Positions 30,701 to 45,700 of a stretch of 50,147 nt of DNA are shown here, one piece after another; position 1 is the stretch's first letter, and every line of letters starts with the position of its first letter. The stretch is from positions 103,173 through 153,319 of the forward strand of contig JH152658.1 in the NCBI GenBank assembly GCA_000226015.1, given 5' to 3'. The notes beneath the pieces were generated by a model. The model saw only the letters and a program-made list of their open reading frames with translations, did no database searches and had not been told where the DNA came from. The stretch comes from Mnemiopsis leidyi (taxonomy: Eukaryota > Ctenophora > Tentaculata > Lobata > Bolinopsidae). A program made the translations under genes and the position numbers.

Positions 30701-33700
30701 GCAGCCCTTTCCCACCTTCAAGATCCACCTTGTTTTAAACATATCACTTTGACCTCAAATGTGCCTGTAAAAATATAGCGTTTTTCACGTGCCCGTAATC
30801 CTTGTTTAGCACAAAATCTCGCATGATTCCAAAATTTGAACCCCGTCCATCAGCAGCAAACTTTACATTGAGGTCACTAACATTGCTGTGGTTTATTCCA
30901 GTTTTCTAAAAATAGAAAGAAAAGATCTCCTACTCCTATTGGACGGTTTATGTTGAATGGCTGTTCATTGGTTGTGTTAGTCCATCTCGGATTTTTAGTC
31001 ACGACGTTCCGATTGTTACTCATGTGTTAATCATAGCTTGCCGTTGTGTCCCCTTTGTCCTCAGTTTTCAGATAAACAAATTGTCACTAGACTGTACGAG
31101 ATTATCGACCGGTAAAGACAAAGCAACTCCTAAGAAATTCATGACCTTGGCTAAAATCAGCATTTTCATAGCTTGGCTATAACTTAGTTAATTTCGCAAC
31201 GCTATCAGTGACAATGGTGTAGTCCTTTGTTTGCAGATCCCTGATTTTCACATCTTGAACATCATGCCTGTAGGAGAGCAGCAAGTCAAAGGACTATTGT
31301 GATTTCAGCAGTGCAGGAGAACACACTGCAGTAAATGAGAAACAGTATCCGCCCCGGTCCATCATCTCAACACAGATGTTGTGAGAGAAAGGGTAACGTG
31401 GTCCCTAGGGAGCAGGGTCATGTTCTTGGAGGAGGATGGAACCCGTTGTGCGGTATTTGATTTCAGCGATCTCAGGGCACACCGAGCTCCTTAGTCTCCG
31501 TCTCTCGGTCCCTGTCACGTGTTCTTCTGCTTTGCTCGCTGATTGGCTGGGCCTGTGAGTTCAGCCGTTCTATTGGCTGGTGAAATACCCGTTTTCCTGG
31601 ATGAAATATGAAGGTAGAACCCGATCAGTGACTGGATTTCCAACACTCTCCCAACTCAGTTCGAGTCTTATCCAGGTCGGCGAGAGTAGATAGTATCATG
31701 TAGTTCACGTGCGTAAAATCGGTTTATAGCACCTGAGGTTGTGTCGTCATGGGTTGCGTCACGAAGGTCCCTTCTACGTCACAACTTAGCTATGTGAGCG
31801 GGGGAGCAGGGTAGCGCGTCTCCCACATCAGGGCACATCCCATGGTAACAGCACATTTTGGTCTCTTCTCATCCGAATATTCCGACGTTAAACCAATCAA
31901 CCGAATCGACAAACGGTTATAGTCGTGGATTTAAAGGAGCATGACTGTACGCCTAGCCCCCTAAGTTTAACTTAAAATATTGTGCTGTCTAAAATTTTAT
32001 TCCATGTAAGGATTTCGAAAATGGCTGTTCAGGCCCCCTCAACCTTTTCACCATGACATACAATGTCATCCTTAAATATTTAAAGGAAAATCGGTTTCTT
32101 TTACCTTCACATAGAATGCTGTTATAGCTGACGTCTTTGTAGGGCAGAAGGGCTCTGTGGCTTCCGGCATTCTTCACACCTCAGGGCCCTTGACTTTAGG
32201 AGTAAGAATTTAAACTTTAAAAAGAACACCGTCTACAGTTTGTCTACAGTGCGGTGAAGCGTCCCTTCGGCAATGTCTGCTTTAAGAAACGCTCGGCGCC
32301 TCGTTTGCGGCTTTAAAACCGTGAAATATTTACCTCGATTTGGATTATTTTGATCCTAGCCTCATTGTTGCTTACAGATAATGATACGCTGTAGGACGTT
32401 TCTCTAATTGTTTTGACCCTCGCCTTCAGCTCCTGCTCGGTGGTGGTCGTGCAGAAGCAGATTTTGAGATTGCCAGCTGAAAATCTATTTATAGTAACTC
32501 TTCCTGCCTCTTGTCCAGCCAGCCTGGAATCCCAGTTAACGATGTGCTGTGGAACGTTCACCTGCCCGCAATTAATAGTCTACTCACTGGCACCTCCCGG
32601 CCTGAACCTTAGCGGTAGTCCACGTCAGATCGATTTGTTTGTGTTAAGAACTGGAGAGTAATTATTGCGATCCGCTTGTTTTGATAAGGCTGTAAGGTGT
32701 ACTATTATAGCCCCGAATGAGAGGATTCGCGTACCCGGCTCAAGATGAAATAGAATATCATTTGTATCGCTTCACTGAGGGTTTCACTCCGACCCTCTCC
32801 CGCGCTTGGTCGGTTGAGCAGTTTTTTTCTGTACGGATTTATTTCCGGGTCGTATCAATGTGATATCCCCCGTACTTGCCATAGTCCTCCTCCCCCGTCC
32901 ACAGTAGTATGGCCCCTGACCCCGTACTAGCCTAATGTCCTGACGATGTTGTTTTGTTAGCGGACTCACGTAGGATTTTCATTGGGTTAAGGAAGGAGCT
33001 GCATTAGATTGTTTGCCCCGTTGTCGTAAATAATGTAGTGAGCCCTGGGTGTAATACTCAATACTCCATTTTTATTTGTCCTTAGGCTCAGTTATTGTTC
33101 TTTAATTTTATTGCTATCTATTATTATATGACCTAAAGAATTTAGTAAAAGTGACAGCACTATTTTAAAACTAAAACCATGTCGACGGCTACTGCACAGG
33201 GTGCAGAAGATGGGAAGTATTTTTGAGCGGACCAGTCGTTTAAATCATCTGGCGCAGCCGAGGGTCAGTTTATCGTTTTCCTACCATTTCATCCCCGAGC
33301 TTGCCCATGACAATGCACTACGTCTGACAAATCTCGCAAGTCTGCCGTTAAAAAGGCAGCTCACGAGGTTTGCCGTCGGAGTTTCCCATTGGATGACGGC
33401 CGACTCCCCGTCCAGCCATTGGTGGATTCGAATCACGTGACGGTGGTAGGGGAGACTTGGACAATGTCTAGGACAAACCTGGGGAAGACGAAGGTCCTGT
33501 CGAAGGGGACAATGGCTCACTGTTGTATCCTCGCTAAACCTCTCTAGCTTTTGTTCCTGCTCCTCTCCAGCTCAGCTACACCAATTTAAACCTAGATTAT
33601 TACAACCGTATCAGTTTACCTCAGTTCATTTTTGGCATTGACACAGCACTGCCTCCCATTTGTCACAAAGATTTGTCTCTCTCTTTGCAAATTGTTATTT

Positions 33701-36700
33701 TAGCTGAGTTCCGCTGTTCCATTTAAATAACATCTAATGGAAGATCCTTGGGTAACTGCGATATTTATAGCTGTTATTTGCGACACAGCTTACAGCTACA
33801 TGTCGTCTGTGGAAACTGGAATACAAACACAGACTTTCCGCCGGGTTTTCTGTACACCACAAACCAGTTCTTTACAGCCATCCCATAATGTTACAGATTT
33901 CTTTGACAAAACTTTTTCACGCCTCATTTATTTTGTATTCAAGCATCGATTATTTTGGTCTATTATTTAAGTCTGTTGCATTCTTTTGTCCATTGTATTT
34001 TCGTTCCTTGTTAGTAACGATCCAGACTTTCCGACTTTCCACGGTACCTACTGTATACGGCAGATGTTTTGTCTCCATGGCGACAATTTATTGTTGTTTA
34101 ATCAATCTTTTTCACGGCTCATTCATTTTGTAATTGAGCGTTAATGGTACGAGTCTATCCCAAAAGTCTGCTGCTGTTTAGGACTATTGTAGTATTGTTC
34201 CGTCCCCTCTTCAATATGAGGACAAATTTAACATAAGAATAATATCTTCCCAGCCGCCCAGATACATCTAGAATTAAATCACAGGCCACTGAACGTTTAT
34301 GATGGGCACTCCATGCCTACCGTCTAAAACGTAACTTTTATCCCAAATTTATTTGACTCTGTTGGAGATCACGAACCCACCCTCATTATTAAGTTTGATC
34401 AACCCAAACTTTTCTCCGCTTTCCAGCCCCTCCCAGCGCCCACATGCTCAGGTGGACCTTTAACCAGCGAAGTGTATCCGTCTCATCGAATTTTCCAATG
34501 TTCTGCCCTCAGTCAGATGCCTCTAACCGACCCATTTTAATCCAATGAAATGCTCCATGGTCTCCACACTCCCCTTGCCCGTCATCTAACCTGACATTTA
34601 CTTGGACTCTTCTAATTCCATTTCCCAACTGAATTACTCGATTGTTGGTAGTTGACGGCTACTCAGCATGTGATATCAAATGCTCGTGTGTGATTGGCCG
34701 TCATCTCCATGCCTCAAATGTGATTGGTTCAGGTTTCCAGGCCCTGGCCCAGTAGGTCGATCCATGGTAATGAATTGCCAGCCATATCTCTGATAGAATT
34801 ACTTTGAGCACCACCCGCGAAACAAAACTTGTCAGGGCGGACCGTCTTGATGTCACAAAAGCCACAATTTAACCAAATTTCACTACGACTGATTTTCTGC
34901 CCATAAAATAAATTGATCTAAAACTTACAACATTTACATTGAAAATGATCATATCTTCCATGCCATAACTAATCAACAATAAAAATTAGCGATGGTCCGG
35001 GCATTTCTGTAAAATTCTACTGTTCGAGAATATGATAATTCCATTAATAATTCCATCAATATTTATATTCTATTGCTTTCTTCGCTAACTTTAATAATCG
35101 AATACATCTTAGTTGTGCCTACTCAGCTCAAAACCTTAAATTGAAAAATTGGACAAAAATTCGATTTACAACATAGCCGCTAATAAATCTACTTATCAGC
35201 CATGTAATCAATCTATCTATTGTATGATGTAACGAGTTTTGAACCATTAAACATCCGCTGACAAGAGCTCATCAAATTAATTAAACAGAAGTGCCCCACA
35301 TTGTACTCCACTTAAACTTTCTACGTTTGCGGCAAGCAGTGTTAGCTCCTTATATCAGCTGGTCACGGTTGTTCGTTCTCTCCGAACAACAGTCTTTCTC
35401 GGTTTTACACTACACTACCCGGCAAATCTAATCTTGAATTATCAAAATCAAATTGTCACGTTTAGTAAGATTTATTAGAGCTACTCAACTGCAGCTGCAA
35501 TGAGAGATGAGGGGCTTGAGAGGAAGGGGACGTAGAGAGAGAGGGGGAAGGAGGGTAACAGTGGGTGGCAGCTGGTGGACATGGCATACGTGCCTAAACC
35601 GGCCCCTCTTTATTCTCCGTGTCAAATCTAACATGTTCCAGCTTGCCTCAATGTTCTCAACTTTTCCCCGAATTATCTGCGAAGATTGAAACTGAAATCA
35701 TGCTGAATCTCGCATTAATTAGTCAAGGACGAAAAATTCGGTCAACCGTGGACTAGGCAGCCCATTCTGGGATCGCCGAACAAGGTTTAAAACAATGCGG
35801 TAGCTATCCTTTATTCATATTGTTAGAATGGTTAGTCAGACCGCGAGAAATAGCTAAATGGTTGCGATGGGATGCCACTATTTCCAAACACAAATGCTAA
35901 GCTGGTGTTGGCTGTTCATTGTATACTTATTGAGATCATATCTTCTTCAAGACCATTCCAGTAGCAGCATGTTAATGTGAAATATATCACATTCAACAAT
36001 TAAAAGGTGAAATCAAAGTTTTATTCATTTTCTATCTTCATGAAAACGAGAGCACTACGATATCGATATAATGGACGTCACACAGAATGAAAGCTTGTCC
36101 TAATGATTACCTAAGTCATGAGAGAATTAGGTGATCGACAAAAGGTTTTATAATTTAGCAAAACAATGGTCCTATCCCGGTTCAATTAGCTGTAATTACT
36201 GCTTTTAACCTTATCTGCTTTAGGTTTTCACCGAAAAAGCTTTGCTTGTTCATTAGCCCAGTCAAATCGTCTCAGATTGCCTTAACATAAAAAGTTTACT
36301 CTGAAATATTTCGCTCTTCAGGACGATTATTATCATTATCCGGCTGTTTTATAGTTGATACGTTTGCTTATTGGAAGCTTCTGCAAAAGTTTCCTATCAG
36401 AAACCCACCAAATATACTTCATCTTAAGATACTGTTGTCACTCGTATCTAATTTATTTGCATCGTCTGCTGTTTATAAAGACAGCATATTACTAAAAAAT
36501 TCAATTTGTAGGCACCCAAGGAAACATAAATATCACGGAAGTATGGATAGTGAATAAGAGTGTGAGGGTAAGATGAGCTACCTGCACAAACGTAGAGCCA
36601 CGTAACGGGCTAACTAAACCTACGGCCACCATACCGACACGTCATTACCCGAAATGTTCCGATTATTTAGCACTTCTCCATTGAAAGCATCGCAGGGTGG

Positions 36701-39700
36701 TCGTGTCCCCTACATCACTCGTCCTCCTTTGTATTCGTCTCCCGAGTTTGTTTCCATCCCCCGAGTAGTTACCATGGTTTCCATGCAGCTATAATAACTT
36801 CCCCTGAAATCGTACACTTCCACGCTCCCACCTCGCAACTCCCTGTGAACTCATTGTGGCTGCACATTGTGAGAAATGGGGAGGCGGCTCCGCCCCTCCG
36901 GGTTTCAGGCTCGTTCTGTTGCCATGGCTATATCACGTGCACGTGTTTAGGTACCGCTGAGCGTGGACGCGGTACGCTCTGTCCTGATTCCATGTTGGTT
37001 TCGGGTGTCAGACAATTTGGAATATTGCTTCCGTGGTTGGTTGATATGTTTTGTTGTGAGTTGCGTTAAGTTCTACTAGTACAACCTCACAGACTTTGCC
37101 GACTTAGGAAACTTTATATCTTGTTTGTGTGCTTTTTTCCGCAACAAAAAACAGTGGGTAACAAACTTGAGTGCCGAAATTGAGTTTAAGATAATTTGAT
37201 ACATTTCTAATTGGCCGAAGTTTCTTTGGTTAACAGCAATTTTCAACTATTTCGACGCAAAGTTGAGGTCTCATAGTAACCGGATTCTTCCCTAACAGTA
37301 AAACTCTCCGCTCTTTAACCTCCGTCCATTTTCTGAATTGTTTTACTCGAACGAGTTGCTTAGCCTTATGTTTACAGTTCTGTTTGAAAATTTCCGCTAC
37401 TTAAAAGAACCGAATTAGTGCCCCATTTTTCAAGATCTGTAATTTACAGCTTTTTAAAGTGACCGGAGCTTGTCAGAAAGTCATAACTTCCGGATTATTT
37501 TCGCTGACTTTAGGGCGGCTAATGTCATTGCGGATGCGCCTTTCGAAATAAAATCGTAGAGAAATAATATTTTTGCATAACGGAAACACTGAAAGTCGCA
37601 TGTAAGTCAATTCAAGGATCTCTTGTTTTAACAAAGCTCGCATAGGACAGCCCGCAATAAAGGGGGGCTGGTGAAACTCAAAGAACGAAATGCAGAATTC
37701 ATGTGTTAACCACCGCGTTTATATTGATCCTGTATACCTAACGAAATTTAGTTGCGTTTAATCTTGTTGGTGTAGAGTAATCGCCTTAAGACCTCTTTGA
37801 ATAATTTCATTGTGGCAGTTTAGAGCGGTCCATTAGCCCTCCTGAAACCTGGAATAGTTATGTTTGACAGGTGTCGCGAGCCTCTGGCCATCGCACGTTA
37901 GACCGGACCATTTCGCGATTTACACGGCCAGCTAGACCCCTGTCTTTCCATCAAGTGTCCCCTTGTTCTGGGTCACGTGATTCCTGCCAACTGTTGCCAT
38001 GGTTTCTCGCGTGATACGTCACGTGGCACTCACGGTGGCCAATCAGCGTGTATAGGACTCTGAGCTGAGCGTGAGTCGGGACGCGCCGCACTTATCCTGA
38101 TATTGTATATACGGCTGCAGGGCGTGATATTGGAATACACATAATCTCGTTTACCAGTGACTCCCTCACTTTTACTTACTGTCAATTACAGTAGCTTGTC
38201 CATATCCTAGACAACTCTTCTCTTCATTAGCACTATAAAACGCATTCTCACTGCCAAATATAAACTTAATCCTATTGGCAAGATGCTATTTGAGTTGTTA
38301 ATCCGCTTGTGGGAATCTCTGAAAATAACAAAACAAAGTTTTCGCCCGCCTTCCTAGGTCACGTGTTGAAGAGTTTAGTAGCGGTTTTTATTGGTGATCT
38401 TGACAGCCGTGAGACTGGTGCACTTCAACAGTTCTCAGCGCTGTGATTTCACTCTGCTAGTCCAATTTGAACTCTCCGAATTTCATTTTGTCCCCTGATT
38501 AAATGTATGTTAGCTGCACGTGCAAATTTTTGTGACAATTATTTTAATGATAATTCAATGACAATCAGCTACCTATTTAGCTATGATTTATTGCAATAAA
38601 ACCGCATGAGAAAATTCAAGTATTGTAATAAAAACATGAAAAAATTTCGTAGTGAGATTATATTAAGACAGGAACATGGTTTACTGATATTACAAAACCA
38701 CTTGGATTTCGAATTGAAATGCTGCTCGAACCCAATACAACTCTGATTGAGCTGATAAATATTAATACCATTATTCAATACCTTTCCATACTGAAGACCC
38801 ATTAGAATTGAGACCCATTAAAAATATCTAAATTTGATTTTGGGCTGTATGTCAGCTACGTTCTCAATTCATTACAAACACATGATGAGGGCGCGATAGC
38901 GAAATCCTTTTCACTGTGTGTTACGTTGCCAGTTGAGTGGACTGGATACCGGGATTCCTAATTTGAAATTATGATTCCTGTCACACCTGCACTACGCAAG
39001 GCAAAACGATAGATCTAATTCGCCCGGCTGTTAATGGTGTTATTTGAACAATGGTTTAAGTCTGAATTGATTGAAGGGTTTGCCGCTTGTGCCGCAGATA
39101 TCGGTAATGGCTTTATAACGGACATCCCCCGGGATCAGACTCCAAATTTCGATAGTTTAGTTAGCGAGTAGGTCCCCGGGATCAGACACCAGATTTCGAT
39201 AGTTCAGTTAGCGAGTAGGTCCCCGGGATCAGACACACCAAATTTCGATAGTATAGTTAGCGAGTCAGTCCCGGTGGTTGACCATCGAAAGATTTTTACC
39301 GGGAAACTTGTAATTTAGCATCTGGACCTTAAGTCTTTTGAAATTCTATCAAGATGAAAATTAGGGGATAAAATACGCTGCGAAGTTCCTCACGTGATCC
39401 CATGTCCAAATTTAACTGTCCGTTCTATTCGTTGTTATTCGATTGAAAATAAAATTATGTAACAGTGTAAACATGAACCTATAGTTTTTTAGCAACCGTC
39501 TAACCAATGACCATGTACGAACATTTGAACTCTGCTGACGCCCTTAGTGAGTACCAACTGATCTTTTCTCACCATTCTTTCACAACTTTAAAAAACTCCC
39601 ACCACCCCCGCAACATCTTTTCACACAGAATTCAACGCTGTAATCCCCGAATTTTTTACACGGTACACTCATAGTCCAGCCGGCGGTCTCCAGCATGTTT

Positions 39701-42700
39701 ACTCAAGAAAACAGAGGAATTCTTCATCCCAAGCTGGGACAGTCCAGGCACGTGACCTCATTTGGTCCCTGTTACCTTTCTGCCCTGATTGGGCTTACAA
39801 TCGTCCAACAGAAAGCGTAGGAAGGAATGTATTATGTGTGATCCATTAGCTTGGACAAAGAGTCTTGGGGCCAGAGCTAACGTCTCCACAGAGAGGAATT
39901 TGCACTGATTTGTTATGATACCCTCGATCGGTAATCGGTGTTTATCTAACGACTTTATCGGAAGTAAAGTGCCTTGTCCAAGTTTCACCGTCCTTCCTTT
40001 TGTTCAATCCTTTTCCGGCATTTGTTATTCCCTGCTTGCCTTTTTTGTAACTAATGACCTTCAATTATCGTCACTTTTAAAACTCCTTATATTTAGCTTT
40101 TTTTCTTTTACGTACAAAGCCCTTATTACATTATTAATCGCGCAGCTTATCATGGCGAGCATTGCTTTTGAAGAGCTTCAACCTCATCTGACTCAATCTC
40201 AGAGACTGGAAAGTAGGTTTCGCGGTTTTACATCCGGGGTATTTTACCACTGTTTGATAAATATCTAGTGATATCATATCAGATTATGTCCGCTTGTTCC
40301 CCCAATCATTACCTGATCAAGCCCTCCTGGATCAATCATACCTGGATCAATTATTCCTAAATAGATCTTGTCCTGATTGGTGTCGCATTAGCGATAATTT
40401 CATCAATCAGATAACCAATCGCCCAATTACGTAGTGGGCAGGTGGCACAGTTTCCGATGTCACATCAACAAGATATCCCCTAGGGACGTTAGATCGGGCG
40501 GGAAGCTTTTCTCACGGATAAGTTTCCAATTTCCGATCCACTTAACTGAGGATTGCCCTCCCCAATTTACCCCTCCCTGCAGCAAACCCCTAAGTAAACT
40601 AAGCATGCAACCAGCAACACCTCACTAACGCAGCCATGATTTCAGGTTTTCTGATGCCGAGCAACAACAACGCCTGCGCAATGGGAAGGTTTCAGATGCC
40701 CACGTCAATTCCTGGATTACCCGGCGGATACAGGTATTTAGGGTAATTTTGTTTTTGGATCTGAAATCCGTCGCTGCTTGATTCTATCAGGTTCACACCA
40801 AACGCTACACACTACAAAGTGGCTATTCTGAATCATCAGCCAGTTACATTCATCAGATCGGTATTCGCTTGTCGTTTACTGATTTAGTTGCTTTGCTTTT
40901 GTCTTGGTGTAGCATTTTTCTGTTGGCCGATCTTGCTGGGTCTGTCGATTCCGAAGATTGTAGGACTGTTTTATCTTAGTTATAGGTTAATGATCTTAGT
41001 TATAGGAGCTGCCTAGCACTTGTAAAGATGTTACTTTGAATCCTATTTGTTAGCATAAATTCTAAATAGTTTGTTTAGGCCTAGTTTTCTAGTTTTCTAC
41101 AACAACCGACAGAATCCCTCGTAAAGGATGCAATGATTCGCAGTATTATAATATTCGCAGTATTGTAGAATTTAGATTACCTTACGTCTGGATCTATATG
41201 CATGCCATAGTCCGAACGACTGGCAGCTTGGTTTTAAGACAGCGGTTCACGGTGTATCTAGGAAGTTATTTCTTATTGGATAACACAACATCACTACTAT
41301 ACTCTATAGATACTAACCCGGAACTTGGGAAGTTCTCTTGTTTCGACATGCACTTCCTTGGCATTTCTCCCGATCCAGACCTTTCACGTTGAAAATGTCC
41401 TGGATTTACTGCAAGCGTAGTACAGTTGTTAACACAGAAATGTATTTTACTTTGATGGTATTTTTCTGCCACATAGAGATAAGACGTAAGCGGTCAGCAA
41501 ATATATTTAAGCCAATTTGGCAGGTATGTCGGTTGTTTGCGACTACATTAATCGCTTTTTGGCTGAACGGAAAAGAAACCAAAACCTCAATCCAGAAAGG
41601 TAGATACCAAAATGTTCACAACCAGAACATCTATTTGTCCTGAAGGATCACAGATTCCAGAATATTCCACAGTCTGGGAAAGTAAAACACTTCCTTCCAT
41701 CCCTTACCGACCCACATTTGTCACGTGCGAACAGCTGGAAGCTTATATTTCGTGTTATGTGTAACTCTCCGTCTTAAGACTTTAGTCATCAGTCACCCTC
41801 GGTCTTGGTAATGTCTAAATTTGAGTCCTCCTACAAAATCTTTCTTATTTCTGCTAGCCATGTCAAGAAAAATCTGACGTATTTCCGTGAACTTGACCAC
41901 AATTTCGCGGCGGTTACCACAGTGACCATGACCAGTTGACCACGCGTTTCGGCACGCTACCGCAGTCATGTTGACCAACATTTCCCGCAGGTTGCCGCCC
42001 GATGTTAACCCCGCCCTGCACTACTCCTCCTTCGGCCCCCACAGGAAACAGAGACGGAACAGGACCAACTACAGCGCCGCCCAACTCAACGAATTGGAAC
42101 TTGTCTTTCAGAGGACCAGGTCGGTTATTGAACTCTCGCTTACTCCACTTCGGGAGATTATTTGATATCGAGGGCGGTGTATTGAGCTATGCGAACTTGA
42201 AGTTAATCAGAAGACGTGAATTTTAAAATTTCATTTTCCCAGGTATCCCGACATATTTACCCGAGAAGAGCTGTCACTGAGACTGGGAATCCCGGAAGCT
42301 AGAATTCAGGTAAACTTTCTCACCAGTAAAACTGAATCTGATAGTACTTGTTCGTCGGGAGATTCAGTTTTTGCTGTGTTTTTCAATGTTAACAAATTCC
42401 GACTAATGTGTCACTGAAAATAGGCTTTAAATATGTACGCTATGCAATCCTGTATGAGTCACGACTCACGATCTCATAGTGTATGCGGGAATTTTGAATG
42501 TTTATAGACATTTAGTTGACAGACATCTGTGTCTTGCTAATGTAGCTTAATAGGAACATTACATTTTTGTTGAACAGATGGTGCTAATGAGTTGTCAGGA
42601 TGAAATACTAGAATAAAAAACATTTTTCAATCAAAAGCTGTTTATAAATCTTAACAATTCTACTCTTGGTTGGCCAAAAGTTTCGTCAAATATTTTCTTT

Positions 42701-45700
42701 CTGTAAGGCTAGTGCATAAAATTAGGTATACCATTTTACTCTCTTATAATTACCTAACGTGGCCTTAAAACAATTCCAACCGGAGATATGTTGTCCTTCC
42801 AAAGTTTCTATAAATAGGAAAAACTTGACTCATTATGTCCCTGATATCAATTGACTGCCAGGACATGTTGGTCTTGACCTTCTTTTGCTAGGCCGCCAAA
42901 TCTTATCGATACCGGTGTTAATCGTGAACATTTCCCAGCAACAGTCCAAGTCCTCTACCTTTGTAAATGTTCCTTCACCGACATGGTCCTTATCTGGAAA
43001 GCTCAAATTATAGCGGGCCCTGCTTCTCTTTTGATATTTCTTCGCGCTCCCTTCTTCATGCAGGGCTCAACCCTTGCTGGTGATTTGATGATTGGGAACG
43101 ATGATATCATCGGAATTTGTGAAGTGTCAAGAGCCTGTCATTTTGTGAATTTGCCTGGTATCGCCAGCTACGCTTACAGCTTATTCTAAAGAATAGGGGC
43201 CGAGTCAGCTTGTGGCTGACACTTCTTTTTGTGACGACAATCCAGTACAAATATGCTTGAATGCTAATGTTGTCGCCTGACCCTAAAAAATATCACTGAC
43301 TATTCATTGGCAAAACTCTGTGATATATTCTTGAAGTTCTTGAAAATTTTCTCTGGCAAACACTGCCCGTCATCTCCATCGTTCACAGCGATAGTCTGAA
43401 TTTTTGATCACTTATCTAGATTGCATCTGTGAGAAAGGTGTTAAGATAATTTATTTTTTCTTTAGTTAAGATCAGGTTAAATTTTGTAGGCTGAAAATTA
43501 AAATGTGAATGATTTCCTCCGATCCTCCATAACGGATTAAATTTGTTGAATTTTTCTTTCTGACTGAATGCAAAATAATGCGATCAGATCAGAAAAAGTC
43601 TGAAGTTTCTCTAATTATTCCTACTTAAAATAACCAAGCGTTTGATCAGGTTTGGTTCCAAAACCGCCGTGCTAAGTGGAGAAAGAGGGCTAAGATTCTG
43701 GACAAGGGGGACGAGGAAGAAGCCAGCTCTACAACCCAGTGTCACGTGAGTCCATTTATTGAATCTATACTTGCAATAATCGATTGCTTATTTACCCTTT
43801 AATTAAATTTATGTTGGCTTTAATCATAAGTCATGAATCGTAATAAACTTATATTTTATAAACCTGAAATCCCCTTCGTGATCCTCATATCCTGGAAAAC
43901 ATCATGTTAGGCTGTACCCGGTAATATCTTAGTCCACCATCTGACGTATTTTTTTAGGGAGGAGTCACTGTCATTTCGCCATATACCTGGACACGTTGAA
44001 TCTGTCAACTTCAATGTGATTGCAAATTCGAGATTCAATCACAATAGTTCCAAAAGCGATTATTTCGCAAATTACACCGTAAACCGTGCAGCCACAAAGC
44101 TTCATGATGCGTGGTGTTGGGAGACGCCTCCCCCCCCCCCATAAACTTTCCTTTTTAGTTAAATTCTCGTCGCTACATTGTGGCGATTTGAGCGGTCTAA
44201 ACAAATTAAAATGTCAACTCTCTCAAATCGGGACGTAGCTATGTTATAATAAATAATTTGCAATTCACTAAGGATAATGGCTATTCAACTAAGGGGAGAA
44301 TGTTCTATGCTTGTTCTTGAAACGCGGTTAAGATTGTCTTCTGTAATGGGGGAATCCTGAGAAAAAATCCCATAGAAGGCATTCACGATCATTTTCATAG
44401 ATAGTAGTAACGACCTTATAAAGACTCTAAAATTTAAAACGACAGACAGATTAAAGGCCAGCTCGCCGTAAAATCGTGGAATTAAATGATCCTACCCCCA
44501 AATTATCTTTGTCCGATAAATACGATATTTAGGAAACGTTTGAGCTTGGGGCTAATTCAGCGGTTTCATCCTTTATTTTGAGTTGCAACGCGTCATCCGA
44601 GAAAGGGTAGATGGTAGATGGAGTCGGCGTTAAGTCTAGACTCCCATTAGTTACTTAGTGACAGCACAGGTAGTAAACTTAGCAGGCGTCAGCAGGTGTC
44701 CCGTCTCACTCTGTTTCCAGGACCGAACTGTAGCACACTCCGCGAAACAAAGAGACACTAGAAACTGAAAAAGTATCCTGATTTTGTCTTTTTATTTTTT
44801 GTAACAAATCGGTGCTAGAATTCTAGGTACCTTCAGCCCTGAGGTTCTATCCTCATTTCGTCTAGACCGTTCTACCGTGAATTATATGTCTTACTCTGCG
44901 TCGGACAAAGCAGCGTTTAGTTCGATTATTACTATTAGTATAGCTGCACTGTGCACCAGGGACCCCCCTCCCTTTGAAATAATCTAGCTACGTCGACACG
45001 GCCCTGGCTTTACTCGTGTTTTAGGACAATAAAGTGGACCCTTTTGTTGTGGGCCCCGGAGGATTTCACACAATTTGAATAAAGAGGCGAGGAAGGTAGT
45101 GATGCAGGAAGGGTATCACGTGATGGATCTTGGAGAATGAAATGAAATCAGAGACTTTTTTGTCGGAAAGAGTTTTAAACGCACGATTTAAACAATGGCC
45201 GTGTTAAAAGTAGCTTTACTCTGCGATAAGAGAAAAAGGTCACTGGCAGAATAGTATATTGGACCTAACGTGGAAAAATGTACTTTAAGTTCCGCAACCA
45301 ACATTTAAAGTTGAACTTGATGAAGAAAATAATTAGAATGCAGTTGAGCTACAGTTGTATTTCATCTATACATATAAATCTAAAATCCATCCTTTACTCG
45401 TTCTACCCCAGGTCGGTGTTATCAGCCCGTGCGGTAGTGAGAAAGACGAGAAACCGTCTGACCTCCCTGTAATCTCAACTGTGGCATCCTCCACCAGCCC
45501 AGTCAGCAGAGTCATCGCCGGGATCGCTGGTGAGTCACTTGTAGCTGATTATTTTTACTCCATCTACCCTTACTTATATTTGAGCGTACTTCCTTAATTA
45601 ATTCTGGCGTACTTCCTTAATCCTGGCGTAATACTTTAAAATAGTGGAAACAAATTTCATGGTTGGACACGAAAAATGATGTTGTTCGAGTTCGACCCTT

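Larger units (their letters stand above)
27915..40645 (+). other. 12.7 kb first intron of the homeobox gene, probably regulatory
   Basis: No long ORF with a recognisable product. It contains four pairs of ATTGG boxes spaced 29-30 bp, several CCATGG-centred X-box-like sites, several CACGTG sites (31516, 33435, 36934, 37974, 38021, 38358, 39391), a promoter-like block near 37970-38110, a short tandem repeat at 39128-39270 and the alternative first exon at 39507. Large introns in developmental homeobox genes commonly carry enhancers; that role here is inference. Confidence 0.5.
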
